A stretch of 64,000 bases of DNA from contig OX388314.1 in assembly GCA_947579605.1 (NCBI GenBank), forward strand, positions 10,475,982 through 10,539,981, given 5' to 3'. The translations under genes and the position numbers were made by a program. Numbering within the stretch: the stretch's first letter is position 1; each line of letters opens with the position of its first letter. Under the pieces are notes generated by a model. The model saw only the letters and a list, made by a program, of their open reading frames with translations, did not search any database and was not told the DNA's origin. Source of the stretch: Athripsodes cinereus (taxonomy: Eukaryota; Arthropoda; Insecta; Trichoptera; Leptoceridae). Shown here in pieces: positions 53,868-64,000 of this stretch.

Positions 53868-54818
53868 GAATTTTAATGTTTGTGATTCTTGTATTTAAAA
53901 GTGTTTTTTTTTTATTAATATAATTGTGTTAATATACACATTTATGAAATGACTTATGATCAAATTTGCATCCGAAATGCTGCAGAATACCAAAGTGCAT
54001 TCCATGGATGAAAGATTGTATGTTTTCATGCTGGAGGTAGTACAAGTACAAGCGAAATTACCAAATTTTGAAAACTGAGTCCTAAGAAAAGAAAGGTTCA
54101 CATTATTTGGTACTTGTAATGTATCCGTTATTGTAAGGGGTATTTTGATGATGATAAAGGATGATTTCTTCGGTGCCATTTAATAGAGTATCCATCTCAA
54201 GTGGTCGGGAAGCTCTATTGGAAGAGTGATGTCTTTAGTTTGCTCCTGAATATTAATGTCTTTGTTTATGTGAGGTATAATGCGTACATCAATATACATA
54301 TTAATTCAAAATAATCATCAATGGCACCCGCATTCTGTGGATTTGTTGTCGCTTTCACCTGCTATGTGTTGTGGGTAGATCTTGTGAGCAGAAATTTGAA
54401 AGGTCACATCGATGGCTTATTTCTATAGGGAGACAAGTCGAAAAACATGATTTTACACAAATCGCATTTTAAGTTTTAGCCAAAACTTAATCTATGATAT
54501 CTTCCCAAAATAAAAAGCTAACCTACTAATAACTTCGCAATTTATTTGTAAAAAGTGTTCTAATTATTACTAACATAATTTCAATTCATTTCGATTATCA
54601 AAAAAAAATATAAAAATTAAAAATATGAAGGTATTCAGACTTAACTCCCCATAAAATCGTACGTCTTGGTAATTATATCAATTCTATAAGGAGACATCTC
54701 AAATGTCTCCGTATAGAAGTAGATTTTTGTCCTACTTTATACGGAGAAAATCGTATGTTTTTAGTTGTCTCCTGCTGTCAATTTGCACTTGAAATGTGAT
54801 GGAGGAAAACCTTTAGAT

Positions 54819-55410
54819 CAGAGGTTCCCAAACTTTTTTTTCTCATAGACCACTTTCAAAAATTTGCTGGTATCGGTGGAACCCCTGTATTTTTAACCCC
54901 CCATAGCTAAATTTTCGAAATGGTATAGGAATTTGAAATATTTCAAAAACTCCTCGGTTTTCTTACAGAATATTTTCTAACAGAGCCTTTTTCTACAATG
55001 TAACGGGTATTTGTTCCGACTATTGTTGATGTGATATTATACTTTAAATAACACACAGTTTACTTTTCACTAAGATTTATTCTAACCTCGAGCGCTTTCG
55101 TCAATGTTAAGTTCTCTTGAAAATGTCAATTCATTAACATTGACGAAAGCGCTCGAGGTTAGAATAAATCTTAGTGAAAAGTAAACTGTGTGTTATTTAA
55201 AGTATAATATCATCATAATGAATTTTCACTCTGTGAATGTACAAACTTTAGAGTTATTATATTGTTGATGTCATTATCTGGTGCTTTTACCGAATATCCG
55301 ATACTTTAACTATGGATTCGTGGACCCCCTCTTACTACTTGTGCACCTCCATTTTTTAGTCACGCCATCGTAGACCCCCGTCGAGTCTGCTTGAGATAAA
55401 AACCACACTG
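54819..55410. mobile_element. hAT-like MITE interrupted by a hairpin
   Basis: The left end is CAGAGGTTCCCAAACTTTT, a typical hAT terminus. The right part has GGACCCCC and CGTAGACCCCCG and ends ...ACCACACTG. The interior is interrupted by the hairpin element at 55033-55259. The 8-mers at the proposed borders do not match well, so the right border is uncertain. Confidence 0.5.
55033..55259. mobile_element. Hairpin element with 78-bp perfect arms and a 12-bp target duplication
   Basis: 55033-55110 is the exact reverse complement of 55134-55211. The loop is 23 bp, and a 48-bp tail follows on the right only. Direct repeats TATTGTTGATGT (55021-55032 and 55260-55271) flank arms plus tail. This supports insertion of the hairpin as a unit. 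Confidence 0.8.
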
Positions 55411-57448
55411 AAGAGGATACAATATTTAATTTAGTATTTTTTTATACATAATGCTTATCATCCCAAGTAGATTCATTATTTTTGAGCAATGATGGCTTGT
55501 TGATTCACCAATTTACTATTTATTCTACTACTTATAGATTAAACAAACATGAGAGAGACCTCTTTTGATTTCTCAGGTCATTATGATTTTTTGGTTATTT
55601 AGTTAAGAGTTATTATCATACATACAGAGTGATGTACATACTTACTTTTATTTCATATTTTTTTTACGAAACAATAATAATTAAGTACCTTTTCGTTTCT
55701 GTATAAAAAACGCTAGTTTCAATTTACCCAGTACAATAATATCAGTTACATACTACTTTCAAATAAATCTTTGAGTAAATCGATGATGAGGAATGATTTG
55801 TTCAGCGCCGTCTAATGAAACACCCATCTCATCAAGAGCGTGGAACAAACATATCAAAACAATATGTACATTGAAAAGTATACAAGTTTTTCGAAGTAGT
55901 TTATTTTGTCTTATCTCTTATAGGGACCTACTTACTTTAATACTTTCATGATATCTATATATATAAAAGAATGTCGCGTTAGTTAGCTCAGGAATGGCTG
56001 TACCAATCTGAATGATCTCTGAATTGTTGGATTCTTCTCCACCTTGAATAGCCGATAGGCTATTAAATATCTTACAAATTCACGGGAAGAAAAGTTACGA
56101 AGATAATTTTTTACTCCATACATTTTTAATTTCAATTAAAATTCAATTTCAATTAAAAATGTAATAGGTATGGAAAATTATACAAAATCAACGATGATGT
56201 TTTTTTTAAAGATTGACCTATTTATAGAATATTTTTTGTATACATTTTCAAATTAGAATAATTATCCATACAATTTAACATCTGTGATTCTGAAATTTTA
56301 ATTTTGAAAAATTCATATATAAGAATTTTTATAAATTTGAAATGAATAGGTACAATACCTAATACCTAAAAAATAAATTAGTACCTACATATATTACATA
56401 CAGCAGATACTTTGTACACAAATCTGAGTTGAGTAGAATAATTGATCAACAAAAATTAATTTTATTTTTTACACTATACGATGACACACTTGAACAATTA
56501 CGGGAGTTTGTAAAGAGATTAAAAATATTAATCATTCATTGATTCTTAGACGGTACGAAGTTCGCTGGGTCAGCTAGTTGCATGATAAATTACAGATTTA
56601 TTAGGATACATCTTAGATGTCTCCCTATAGAACTTACATATATCACAAATCAGTACTAATTTATCAATTCTATAAGGAGACATTAGACTTGTTACCCTAT
56701 AGAACTGATTTTTTGTAAAATTTCTTTTATTTCCATATGGAGACAAAGTATTTCAGCTTTCAGTAAAAGCATATATGACTTGTTTCTCTATTGATATATG
56801 TGCAGACCATCTTTAAGAAATTATTTGCATCATTAACTCAATTTTGATATTTTTTGACTTGTCTCCCTATAGAAATAAGCCATCGACATGTTTTCTTAAA
56901 TTCTTGCTATCATGGATTTTTTTGTCATGACCTACATTGACTCTTTGTAAAGTGGCCTCTTACCTAAAATATAACATATACCTACATAATTATAAATAGG
57001 TAGGTAGTGAATATCTTTCTTGTGGAAATTGCAGAGCATAAAAGTCTTTAGATCTTTCTTTTCTTTTGAATGCATTCCATTCGAATCTCAAATAGATCTG
57101 TAAATTGATAAATATAAAACAATCATTCACCATTTTTAAGTTATGATCCATGATACTTACAGATAACATGTAAAGTATTATAGGTGGCAGGACTTCAATC
57201 TAGTGGGTGGCAGCAACACCACCTTATATTAAGGTGGTGTTGGTGGCAGTGATTTTTGTCCTTTTATTGTTCATTGTCTATGGTGTAAGCTAAAATTTGT
57301 CTATGGTGATCATAATTTTGACGGATGCGTCATATATGTCATTTTTGCTGTCATTGTTGATTGGAAAGAATAGTTGTCGCGATAATTGTGTGATAAAATT
57401 CGATTTGATAATCAACAGACTTTTCAGTGTAATATCATTTCACTAATT
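55411..57448. other. Intergenic before VPS28
   Basis: AT-rich sequence without a supported exon. A dispersed-repeat copy lies at about 55786-55855. Several stretches repeat TCTATAAGGAGACAT and TAGGGAGACAAGTC-like motifs (54410-54780 and 56610-56880), which look like decayed copies of one repeat. A small hairpin, CACCACCTTATATTAAGGTG, lies at about 57218. The VPS28 5' UTR should lie in the last 100-200 bp. Confidence 0.4.
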
Positions 57449-59654
57449 ATGATGCACGGTAAATATTATTTCAATCCTACGAGTTCTTAAATAACTCCTT
57501 TTTGTAGTACACTGAACAATAATAGAGTCTTGTTTGCGTGGTCAGCAGTCCAGCAGCTATTTTATTTATATCGTCAATTATAATTGCTTCATATTTTAGC
57601 TATTTTTTGCATTTTTTCCAGACACTAATCGTCCGGAGTTGTACGAGGAGGTCAAATTGTATAAAAATGCAAGAGAAAGAGAAAAGTAAGGATTTACTAT
57701 TTACCAGTTATGAAGTGTGACACACCTAATGTAATTAAAGTAAAATGTTTATCTTGTTTTTTTTTTATTAAGATTTTAATTTACATTTTCGATCCATTTA
57801 TCTTTATAGGCATGACAATATGGCAGATTTATATGCTGTAGTTAACACACTGCAACATTTAGAAAAGGCTTATATACGAGACTGTGTCACTCCACAAGAA
57901 TATACAGCAGCTTGTTCTAAGCTACTAGTACAGTACAAAGTGGCCTTCAAACAAGTACAAGGAGATGAATATCCTACCATTGATGCCTTTGTTAAAAAAT
58001 TTAGGGTAGGAGTGATTGATATATTTCAATATTATATAGTATTTTTTTTTGGTATGTTTGATAATGATTTCAGTCTTGGTTCGGTCATAAAATTATTCAT
58101 TGAAAGCATTACTGACCTTACAAATAATTTTATTGTATGTGTTTTTTTAGCTTGACTGTCCAGCAGCATTAGAAAGGATTCGAGAAGACAGACCAATCAC
58201 AATTAAAGATGATAAAGGAAATACTAGTAAATGTATAGCGGACATTGTATCAGTATGTATAATATTAGTATTGTTTCTGTCAAATATGGTTTCAGATCAT
58301 TGGAATGATTATGCCTATTTTAAACTGTAACCTGTGTGATTTCTCATTTTATAAATCATTGGCTACTATTTTAAAATATAATATCTATGAGTGTTTTTTT
58401 GGTGAATTGTTTTATTTGAAATAATAAGTCAGCACTCTTTAGTGTCATGTGTAATTCCTCTCTATTGTGTTTTATGATTGTTTTGAGATTTCTTGATTTT
58501 ATTTATAATTGCTTTCAGCTCTTCATTACTCTGATGGATAAGTCAGCACTCTTTATTTTCATGTGTAATTCCTCTCTATTGTGTTTAATGATTGTTTTGA
58601 GATTTCTTGATTTTATTTATAATTGCTTTCAGCTCTTCATTACTCTGATGGATAAGTTACGCTTGGAAATTAAAGCAATGGATGACTTGCATCCGGAGCT
58701 GAGGGATTTAAATGATACAATGAACAGATTAAGCATTTTGCCAGAAGATTTTGAAGGAAAAGAAAAGGTATATTTTTTAACTAAAGGGGCATTCACATTT
58801 GTTCACAGTGATCACTCTGGATGATCCTCCAAAATGAAAAGGTGTGAATAGATGTTTTATCAATAGTGATCACTAGTGATGATGGATGAAAGCGATGACT
58901 ACCTGACATAATTTTGATGACAGGTCCTTTCACTGAAATGACCACTAAGTTTTTTCTTATTATTTGTCATATTTTCATGTTGTCGAGAATTTTATGAATT
59001 TATTTTAATTTTTAATAGATTTTTAATTTTTCCTTTATATCTATTTCTTTTTTAATGAAAAAACATCAAGCTATAGACAATGTGACCGTGAGTATTGACA
59101 ATGCATAGGATAAACAAGTGTGATTAGGAGCGTAGACCTTGACATTCTGTGCGATCATCCAAAGTGAAACAATGTGAATGGTACTTAATGTATTTGTTGA
59201 TAGGTTTTATCACACAATCATATTTATTAGTGACATTATATACTTCTCCAGACTTTTGTTGTCTGGTAGGCATTTCACTATGGTTTTATATTATATAATT
59301 TATACAATGTCATAATTTTTGTTAATACTTGTGATAATATCCCATTGTTTATTTATTCATTCTTTACTGTACATTGATTACAATAATAATTTTATATAAA
59401 AGTTCATTGACATTATAATAACCAATATACAGAGGGCAAGTTTATATCGAAGGTGTGTTAATCTATGAACCAATTAACTTATTGGTTCATAGATTAACAT
59501 AATTTAAATGTATTTATTTCAGGTCCAATCTTGGTTAAATGTTTTGAATTCAATGCAGGCATCCGATGAACTTTCAGAGACCCAAGTACGGCAGCTGATA
59601 TTTGATCTAGAATCTTCGTATAATGCTTTCAATAAATTACTTCACCACACATAA
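57449..59654 (+). CDS. Vps28: VPS28, ESCRT-I subunit
   Basis: Six coding exons: 57449-57458, 57622-57685, 57810-58005, 58151-58252, 58633-58767 and 59523-59654. They encode 212 residues, close to human VPS28 (221). The N-terminal part carries [20 protein letters not shown] and [19 protein letters not shown], the region packing into the ESCRT-I headpiece with TSG101. The C-terminal half ([20 protein letters not shown] to [13 protein letters not shown]) is the four-helix domain that contacts ESCRT-II. It acts on endosomes in sorting ubiquitinated cargo into multivesicular bodies. Exon 1 has only 10 coding bases, starting ATGATG; the second ATG would serve equally. A 114-bp duplication before exon 5 creates a second in-frame acceptor at 58517-58518. 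The last intron hosts a family A MITE. Confidence 0.97.
58424..58660 (+). repeat. 114-bp tandem duplication across the VPS28 exon 5 acceptor
   Basis: Copies begin at 58424 and 58538, with a truncated third start at 58652 (period 114). Each full copy holds intron sequence, the acceptor TTGCTTTCAG and the first eight codons of exon 5 (LFITLMDK). 114 is a multiple of three and the stretch between the acceptors has no stop. Confidence 0.92.
58785..59180. mobile_element. TIR MITE family A copy 3, in the VPS28 intron
   Basis: The left end GGGGCATTCACATTTGTTCA, then GTGATCACTCTGGATGATCC, matches the ends of 2644-3129. The interior TGTCGAGAATTTTATG and GACCGTGAGTATTGACAATG also match. The right end is decayed (GATCATCCAAAGTGAAACAA then TGTGAATGG). 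Confidence 0.65.
59456..59499. repeat. Short hairpin in the last VPS28 intron
   Basis: TGTTAATCTATGAACCAAT (59456-59474) pairs perfectly with 59481-59499 around a 6-base loop, 23 bases before exon 6. It may affect presentation of the acceptor. Confidence 0.75.
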
Positions 59655-59811
59655 TAAATTATATTATATATACTTTATTATGTAACATAAGATATACATT
59701 ATACATACATACATTTTTGTTATGTTCCTGCATTACAATTCACAGTACTATAGTGTATTAAAGTATTTTTGTTAATTTTATGCTTTCTGCAATGTGAATA
59801 TGAATTAAAAT

Positions 59812-59817
59812 AATAAA
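59812..59817 (+). terminator. Polyadenylation signal of VPS28
   Basis: AATAAA 158 bases after the stop codon; another near the stop (59653) seems too close. The choice is by position only. Confidence 0.4.
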
Positions 59818-60480
59818 AGAAAAAGTATCAGAATATACATTATTTTATATTTGTATTTTTTTAATAATATACCTATGTATTTAGGTTTTTATATACAAAT
59901 AAGCACATGTTTGGCATAATATAAATATATATTATAGTCTAGTATTTTTTATGAACACACGCATAATATGTCCTCATTTGAATCCCAAACTACAACATTA
60001 AATTTACTGTCTTCTTTGCGCCAATATCTTTTAATATGTTTTGTCTTTGATGATGACTGATGCAAAGCAAAATAAGGAATTGTATTATGGTGGTATTATG
60101 ACGGGAACATAGAATAAAAATAGGGCATATATAGTTTTACACAAATGAACACCTAAAAATAAACTGCGTAATAAATATTTTCCATTGCTACGTTAGTGGG
60201 AAATAATTGTTTTTAGTTATCACAATTTGTATAATAATTATACAAAGAACAACATAAAATATTTTTGTCTGTTGTATTATTATTATCGTACAGTTTTTTT
60301 TTTAATTATTATCCAAGTTTTTTGGAAGTAATTTTGATAAATTCAGCTATTATTTGAAGTGCTAAATAAATGTTAATGTCTTATGTATTATTAAATAAAA
60401 TTGTATTTACTCCATATTATTTTAAATATATGAATTAGATTTTACTCGTGTTTTTTACTATGACTGCATAATTTGTTTTT
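59818..60480. other. Intergenic, no gene seen
   Basis: Very AT-rich and without recognised features. Confidence 0.4.
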
Positions 60481-60499
60481 TTTTTTTAAATATTTATTT

Positions 60500-60665
60500 G
60501 TACATACCATCACACCGTTTCCCTTGTAGGGTAGGCAGAAAGCATAGAACACCACATCCTTCTCTCTGTGTACACACTTTTTGCTTCCATCCCACCCATG
60601 CATTTCCTCGTACACACATTCTTGTTTATTTTTTAACATTTGAGCGAATATTGGGTGAATAAAAC
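60500..60665 (-). pseudogene. RTE LINE 3' fragment
   Basis: The plus strand has CCCTTGTAGGGTAGGCAGAA, the 3'-end motif also seen at 7783. A minus-strand fragment of LINE tail sequence follows, with no intact frame. It is short and dead. Confidence 0.5.
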
Positions 60666-61214
60666 GCCCCCACCATCACATAAGCAAGCAAAATTCATTG
60701 TGTTTTTCTATATCTTTAAGATAACAATTAAAAGTATAATCTTAAAAAATAGTTAGTTACCATATTGTTGGTATTAAATTTTGAAAAAATCATGATTTTT
60801 ACCTTAAGAGATCACAAATCACTCGTACCGTGTGGAATGCCTATGAATAATAATACCTGAGTTTGCGCACTATATTTTTTGTTTTTTCCAAACAACACAA
60901 CAACAAAATATGTTTGTAACATCGGTATATGTTACTGAATATTCAAAACAAAGAGATATTTTTCATACAAGCCATCCAATATCAAGTTCGACAAAAAGCA
61001 TTTTACCACTACTGTTGAACCTTCATATCCTGATAGTAAGTACTTGACCTAGAGTATTAAACTTTTACATTGTTTCATAAGACAATTGTAGCAATATGTA
61101 AATAAAAAATACAACACAATCTGTTTCACTCTAAATCTCCCATGTATATAATGTATTTATTTACTTTATTTTTTAATCTTTTGGTAACAGACAGTTTACA
61201 AAACATGTGATAGC

Positions 61215-61370
61215 AGAGCCCCTAGACAAACACGCACTTGGCGATCGACTACAAACGAATTTTCGCCTATAACTGCAACAATAACGCATAATTATATGGA
61301 ACATGTAGGTAGATTGTCGAAAAGTTCGCCAGTAGACGATCGCTAAGTACGGTTTGTCTGCGGGCACAGG
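61215..61370. mobile_element. Small TIR MITE
   Basis: AGACAAACACGCACTTGGCG then ATCG on the left pairs imperfectly with CGATCGCTAAGTACGGTTTG then TCTG on the right. About 155 bp, non-coding. The flanks 60666-61214 and 61371-61929 show nothing else. Confidence 0.5.
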
Positions 61371-61929
61371 TAACAAGATTACATAAATTAGAAACTAGAA
61401 AAGTTAACCAAAATAATATACAAATCATATTACATTTCACAGATACTATGAGAATATTAGTGTTATATTTTTATAATATTGGTGGTATTAGGTTAAAACT
61501 TGATATTTGCAATTTTGGTATACATATTTTGTATAAAATAATATCAGAATAAATTATTAAGAGATAATTTTCATTTCATCAAATCCTGGTAATTGGATAG
61601 TATAGGAACAATTCTATAAAAACAATTAAGAATTACAGTTTGCTTTAACTTGACATCGAAATTTTGAAAACAAGCTTTATTTTTGCTCCCCTGGAAATGT
61701 ACTCAATTATAGATAACATGTTTTGACCTAAGGCCATCGATATTATATTGAAAATCTACTATCAGGTGAAAAGCTTAGAAAGTACACATCATTAATAGCT
61801 AAAAACCTTAAAAGGAGAACCAAAAACTTTTATTATATCTTTGGATTTTCTATAGGTAGGTATATTTTGATCCAATTTTTTTGTGTACCAATGTAATTTT
61901 ATAGTTTACGTTAATAAAGCAAGCTATTC

Positions 61930-62230
61930 AAGTATTGGAATAAACGAGAAGAATGTGGAATAAAAATTGAATTCATAACCAAGATAAATGGTTTGGGCAT
62001 GAGGAAAGAATCAATAGGAACAGAGTGATAAAAATATATACACGACTGAGAGAAAGGGTACTCGGGGACCTGGCCGGCTGAAGATTAAATACCTACTAGA
62101 CTGTGTACATTATTAAATCCTAAAGAACGGCACACGTCAAAAAATTAATAAGAGTGCATGTATGAGAAATTGTATGTGATGGAAGCAAAAATCAACGAAT
62201 TTTGCATGCCTACTTGATGGGGGTGTTTTT
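61930..62230 (+). pseudogene. RTE LINE C-terminal relic
   Basis: The translation fragments resemble the RTE tail at 7765-8076: GHE-RINRNRVIKIYTR-like, ERKGTRGPGRLKIKYLLDCV-like, and CMRNCM. There are stops and shifts. The open frames are too short to keep as genes. Confidence 0.55.
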
Positions 62231-63142
62231 TCGTCCAATTTTCTCGAAATACATTAACCGAAAAGCCTAAAGCTATAAGTATATAAATCTATTCTGAAAC
62301 TATACTAATTATTTATATCGAATATATGCCATCATGTTACCTATTTCTCACGATGAGGTAGTCAGCGAATATCTTCTTATCATATAAATCTGAAGTGGTG
62401 TGTGACATGGTCTCGATGGACTAACATGTGTTGTCTTACATATTATAATATAAAAGGAGAAATGTCAAATTTTCCGAATAAAATAAATACCTACATACTT
62501 CATTATGTGTAACCGATATTTTTTCTCGTATTCGGTAAAATTATTGGAGTGTCTACCTTTCATATTGTGTATGTGTAGTGTGTACTCATAATGCTTTGAC
62601 ATTAAATCAGGAAAATAAAATCGTGAAAATAGTGTTGGTGATGTTGTACTGAAATTTTCCATTTAATTGGGTGTATCTTTGCATTTGAGACTTGTGGAAT
62701 AAATATGTTGATCGTGTGTTGAAGATTAGGAAATCGTTGTTTTGTTTTTTCTTCTGATTGCAATCCATGAGAGGCACAACAGAATTCTCAGCAGTCCCCA
62801 CCACGACTTGCATCGCAACAGCGACCAAAGGCTGGAGTTACCTTGTATGCTAACAACTCTCATACCGGCGATTGAAGTTGGCGAATCAACTCGTCTTTCA
62901 TCCGGTGGTTTCAAAACTATTTCGCAAAACAATTGTAAATATTTTATGTTTTATTAATATTTACATTCGGTCGTAGTCAAAATCAGTTGTCGAGCTCTAC
63001 GGTTTGGTATAATACGTGTACCTACCAACTTCCTTTCGGTGTTTTGTATTTCCGTTGAGTATCTATAAACATATTTTTTGTTATAGTTTCGTCAGGTTTG
63101 ACTAAATAAAAGATTTATATTCACGGATTATTGTGAAATTCA
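62231..63142 (+). promoter_or_regulatory. Upstream region of the gene at 63143
   Basis: The last 400 bp are less AT-rich and probably hold the 5' UTR and promoter. AATCAGTTGTCGAGC at about 62981 contains TCAGT, an arthropod initiator-like motif. No coding exon is supported here. Confidence 0.35.
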
Positions 63143-63238
63143 ATGGAGAAGGTACATCAATCTGACTCGATGTCGACGGTAACCATGAAGCCGGACTATC
63201 CTCCTTCAGAAGTCTACAGCACTTCTGAACCTCCACCG
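63143..63238 (+). CDS. First coding exon of an unrecognised gene (partial)
   Basis: ATG at 63143 opens 32 codons up to a good donor (GTAAAT at 63239). The peptide starts MEKVHQSDSMSTV and ends SEVYSTSEPPP. It is rich in Ser, Pro and Tyr, like the disordered N-terminus of several small membrane-associated or adaptor proteins. There is no domain, so no function is claimed. The stop-free reading, the start context (CAATGG) and the donor support an exon. The gene continues past the window; 63239-64000 would be intron and shows nothing else. Confidence 0.5.
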
Positions 63239-64000
63239 GTAAATATATATTTCTATTATCTTTGCCTCATTAGGTACTAACATAACATAACATAACACGT
63301 GTAGACAATTCACACAGACCGAGCTAGTCCCAAACTAAGATATGAATACTAAAAGGTACAAGTGCGTTCTGAAATACATAGCGATAATAATATTATAATA
63401 GAATCACTTGTATCTATCACATTGTACATCATCTCCTAAATGACAGAAGATAAACTTTCAACTATTCAAAGATTTCACTTTTATTTTTTTTAACATTAAT
63501 TTAAAATTATAATTGACGGATTTTTTCGATAAAAAGTTTAGAATCGATATTGGTCCAAATCTTAAACATGTCAACTTTATTACACGAACTGGGCGAATTT
63601 TCAATACATATTTATTTAGCTACTTTTAGAAGATTACGTATTCATTGCAAAACATACATGTATTGTGACTGTAAAGTACACAGTTTGCAAGACAAATTCA
63701 GTAATGCTTTGAATATGTAGAGTACCTATATAATATATAAGTTGCTTTAAAAGTGAGAAATATAATTATGCTAATAACATTTTCAATACAATATGGGTAC
63801 CTATGCTAATTTGGCGATAATTAATACAACATACGAAACTTGTCAGATGATAATATTTTTCTAAAATTATTATTCTTTAGTTGAATAATAAGTTTTTACG
63901 TGATTTGATAGATAATATAAACAAAATATATGTTTACCGTACATTTACATACACTTAATAAATAGATAACAAAAAGATCTGCTGCTTATTTACATAAGTA

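Noticed and set aside
58447..58632. Coding sequence upstream of VPS28 exon 5
   Set aside because: The open frame arises from the 114-bp duplication of intron plus exon start. The conserved protein uses the acceptor at 58631-58632.

Overview
This is a nuclear window from an insect, most likely a moth or butterfly (Lepidoptera). The order is inferred from the AT-rich, intron-bearing genes and from RTE-clade LINE remnants of a type I associate with Lepidoptera; the sequence does not prove it. Seven protein genes can be modelled to exon level and an eighth starts near the right edge. No rRNA, CRISPR array or functional tRNA was seen.

Layout: snf (U1A/U2B'') on minus at 32-1850; a nest of MITEs and an RTE LINE at 2.6-6.9 kb; LINE relics at 7.8-8.6 kb; TRIR-like gene on plus at 10726-11799; COX6B on plus at 15199-16594; a large inverted-repeat transposon whose arms are a tandem satellite at 19303-22475; E(z) on plus at 24683-42784 with 15 coding exons and TE-filled introns; GFER/ALR on minus at 43472-48955; ATAD5/Elg1 on plus at 49518-53512; VPS28 on plus at 57449-59654; and the first coding exon of an unrecognised gene at 63143-63238. 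All multi-exon models close in frame: snf 233 aa, COX6B 86, E(z) 766, GFER 168, ATAD5 1272, VPS28 212.

The genes are housekeeping genes of unrelated pathways (splicing, RNA processing, respiration, PRC2 silencing, mitochondrial disulfide relay, PCNA unloading, ESCRT-I). They do not form a pathway or cluster. GFER and ATAD5 are head to head with 562 bp between their start codons, and E(z) and GFER converge.

The most unusual content is mobile. The 153-bp satellite array is not free-standing: it lies inside an element with 24-bp terminal inverted repeats and a perfect 9-bp target duplication, inserted in the reading frame of an RTE LINE. Its monomers form a 458-bp three-monomer higher-order repeat and they reverse orientation next to an assembly gap, as in a Foldback-type element. 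Other points are three near-perfect long hairpins, a pair of 227-bp inverted arms carrying a tRNA-like module, several nested insertions with readable target duplications, a 15-nt candidate microexon in E(z), and a 114-bp duplication that gives VPS28 a second in-frame splice acceptor.

All calls come from reading the sequence and from knowledge of the families; no searches were run.
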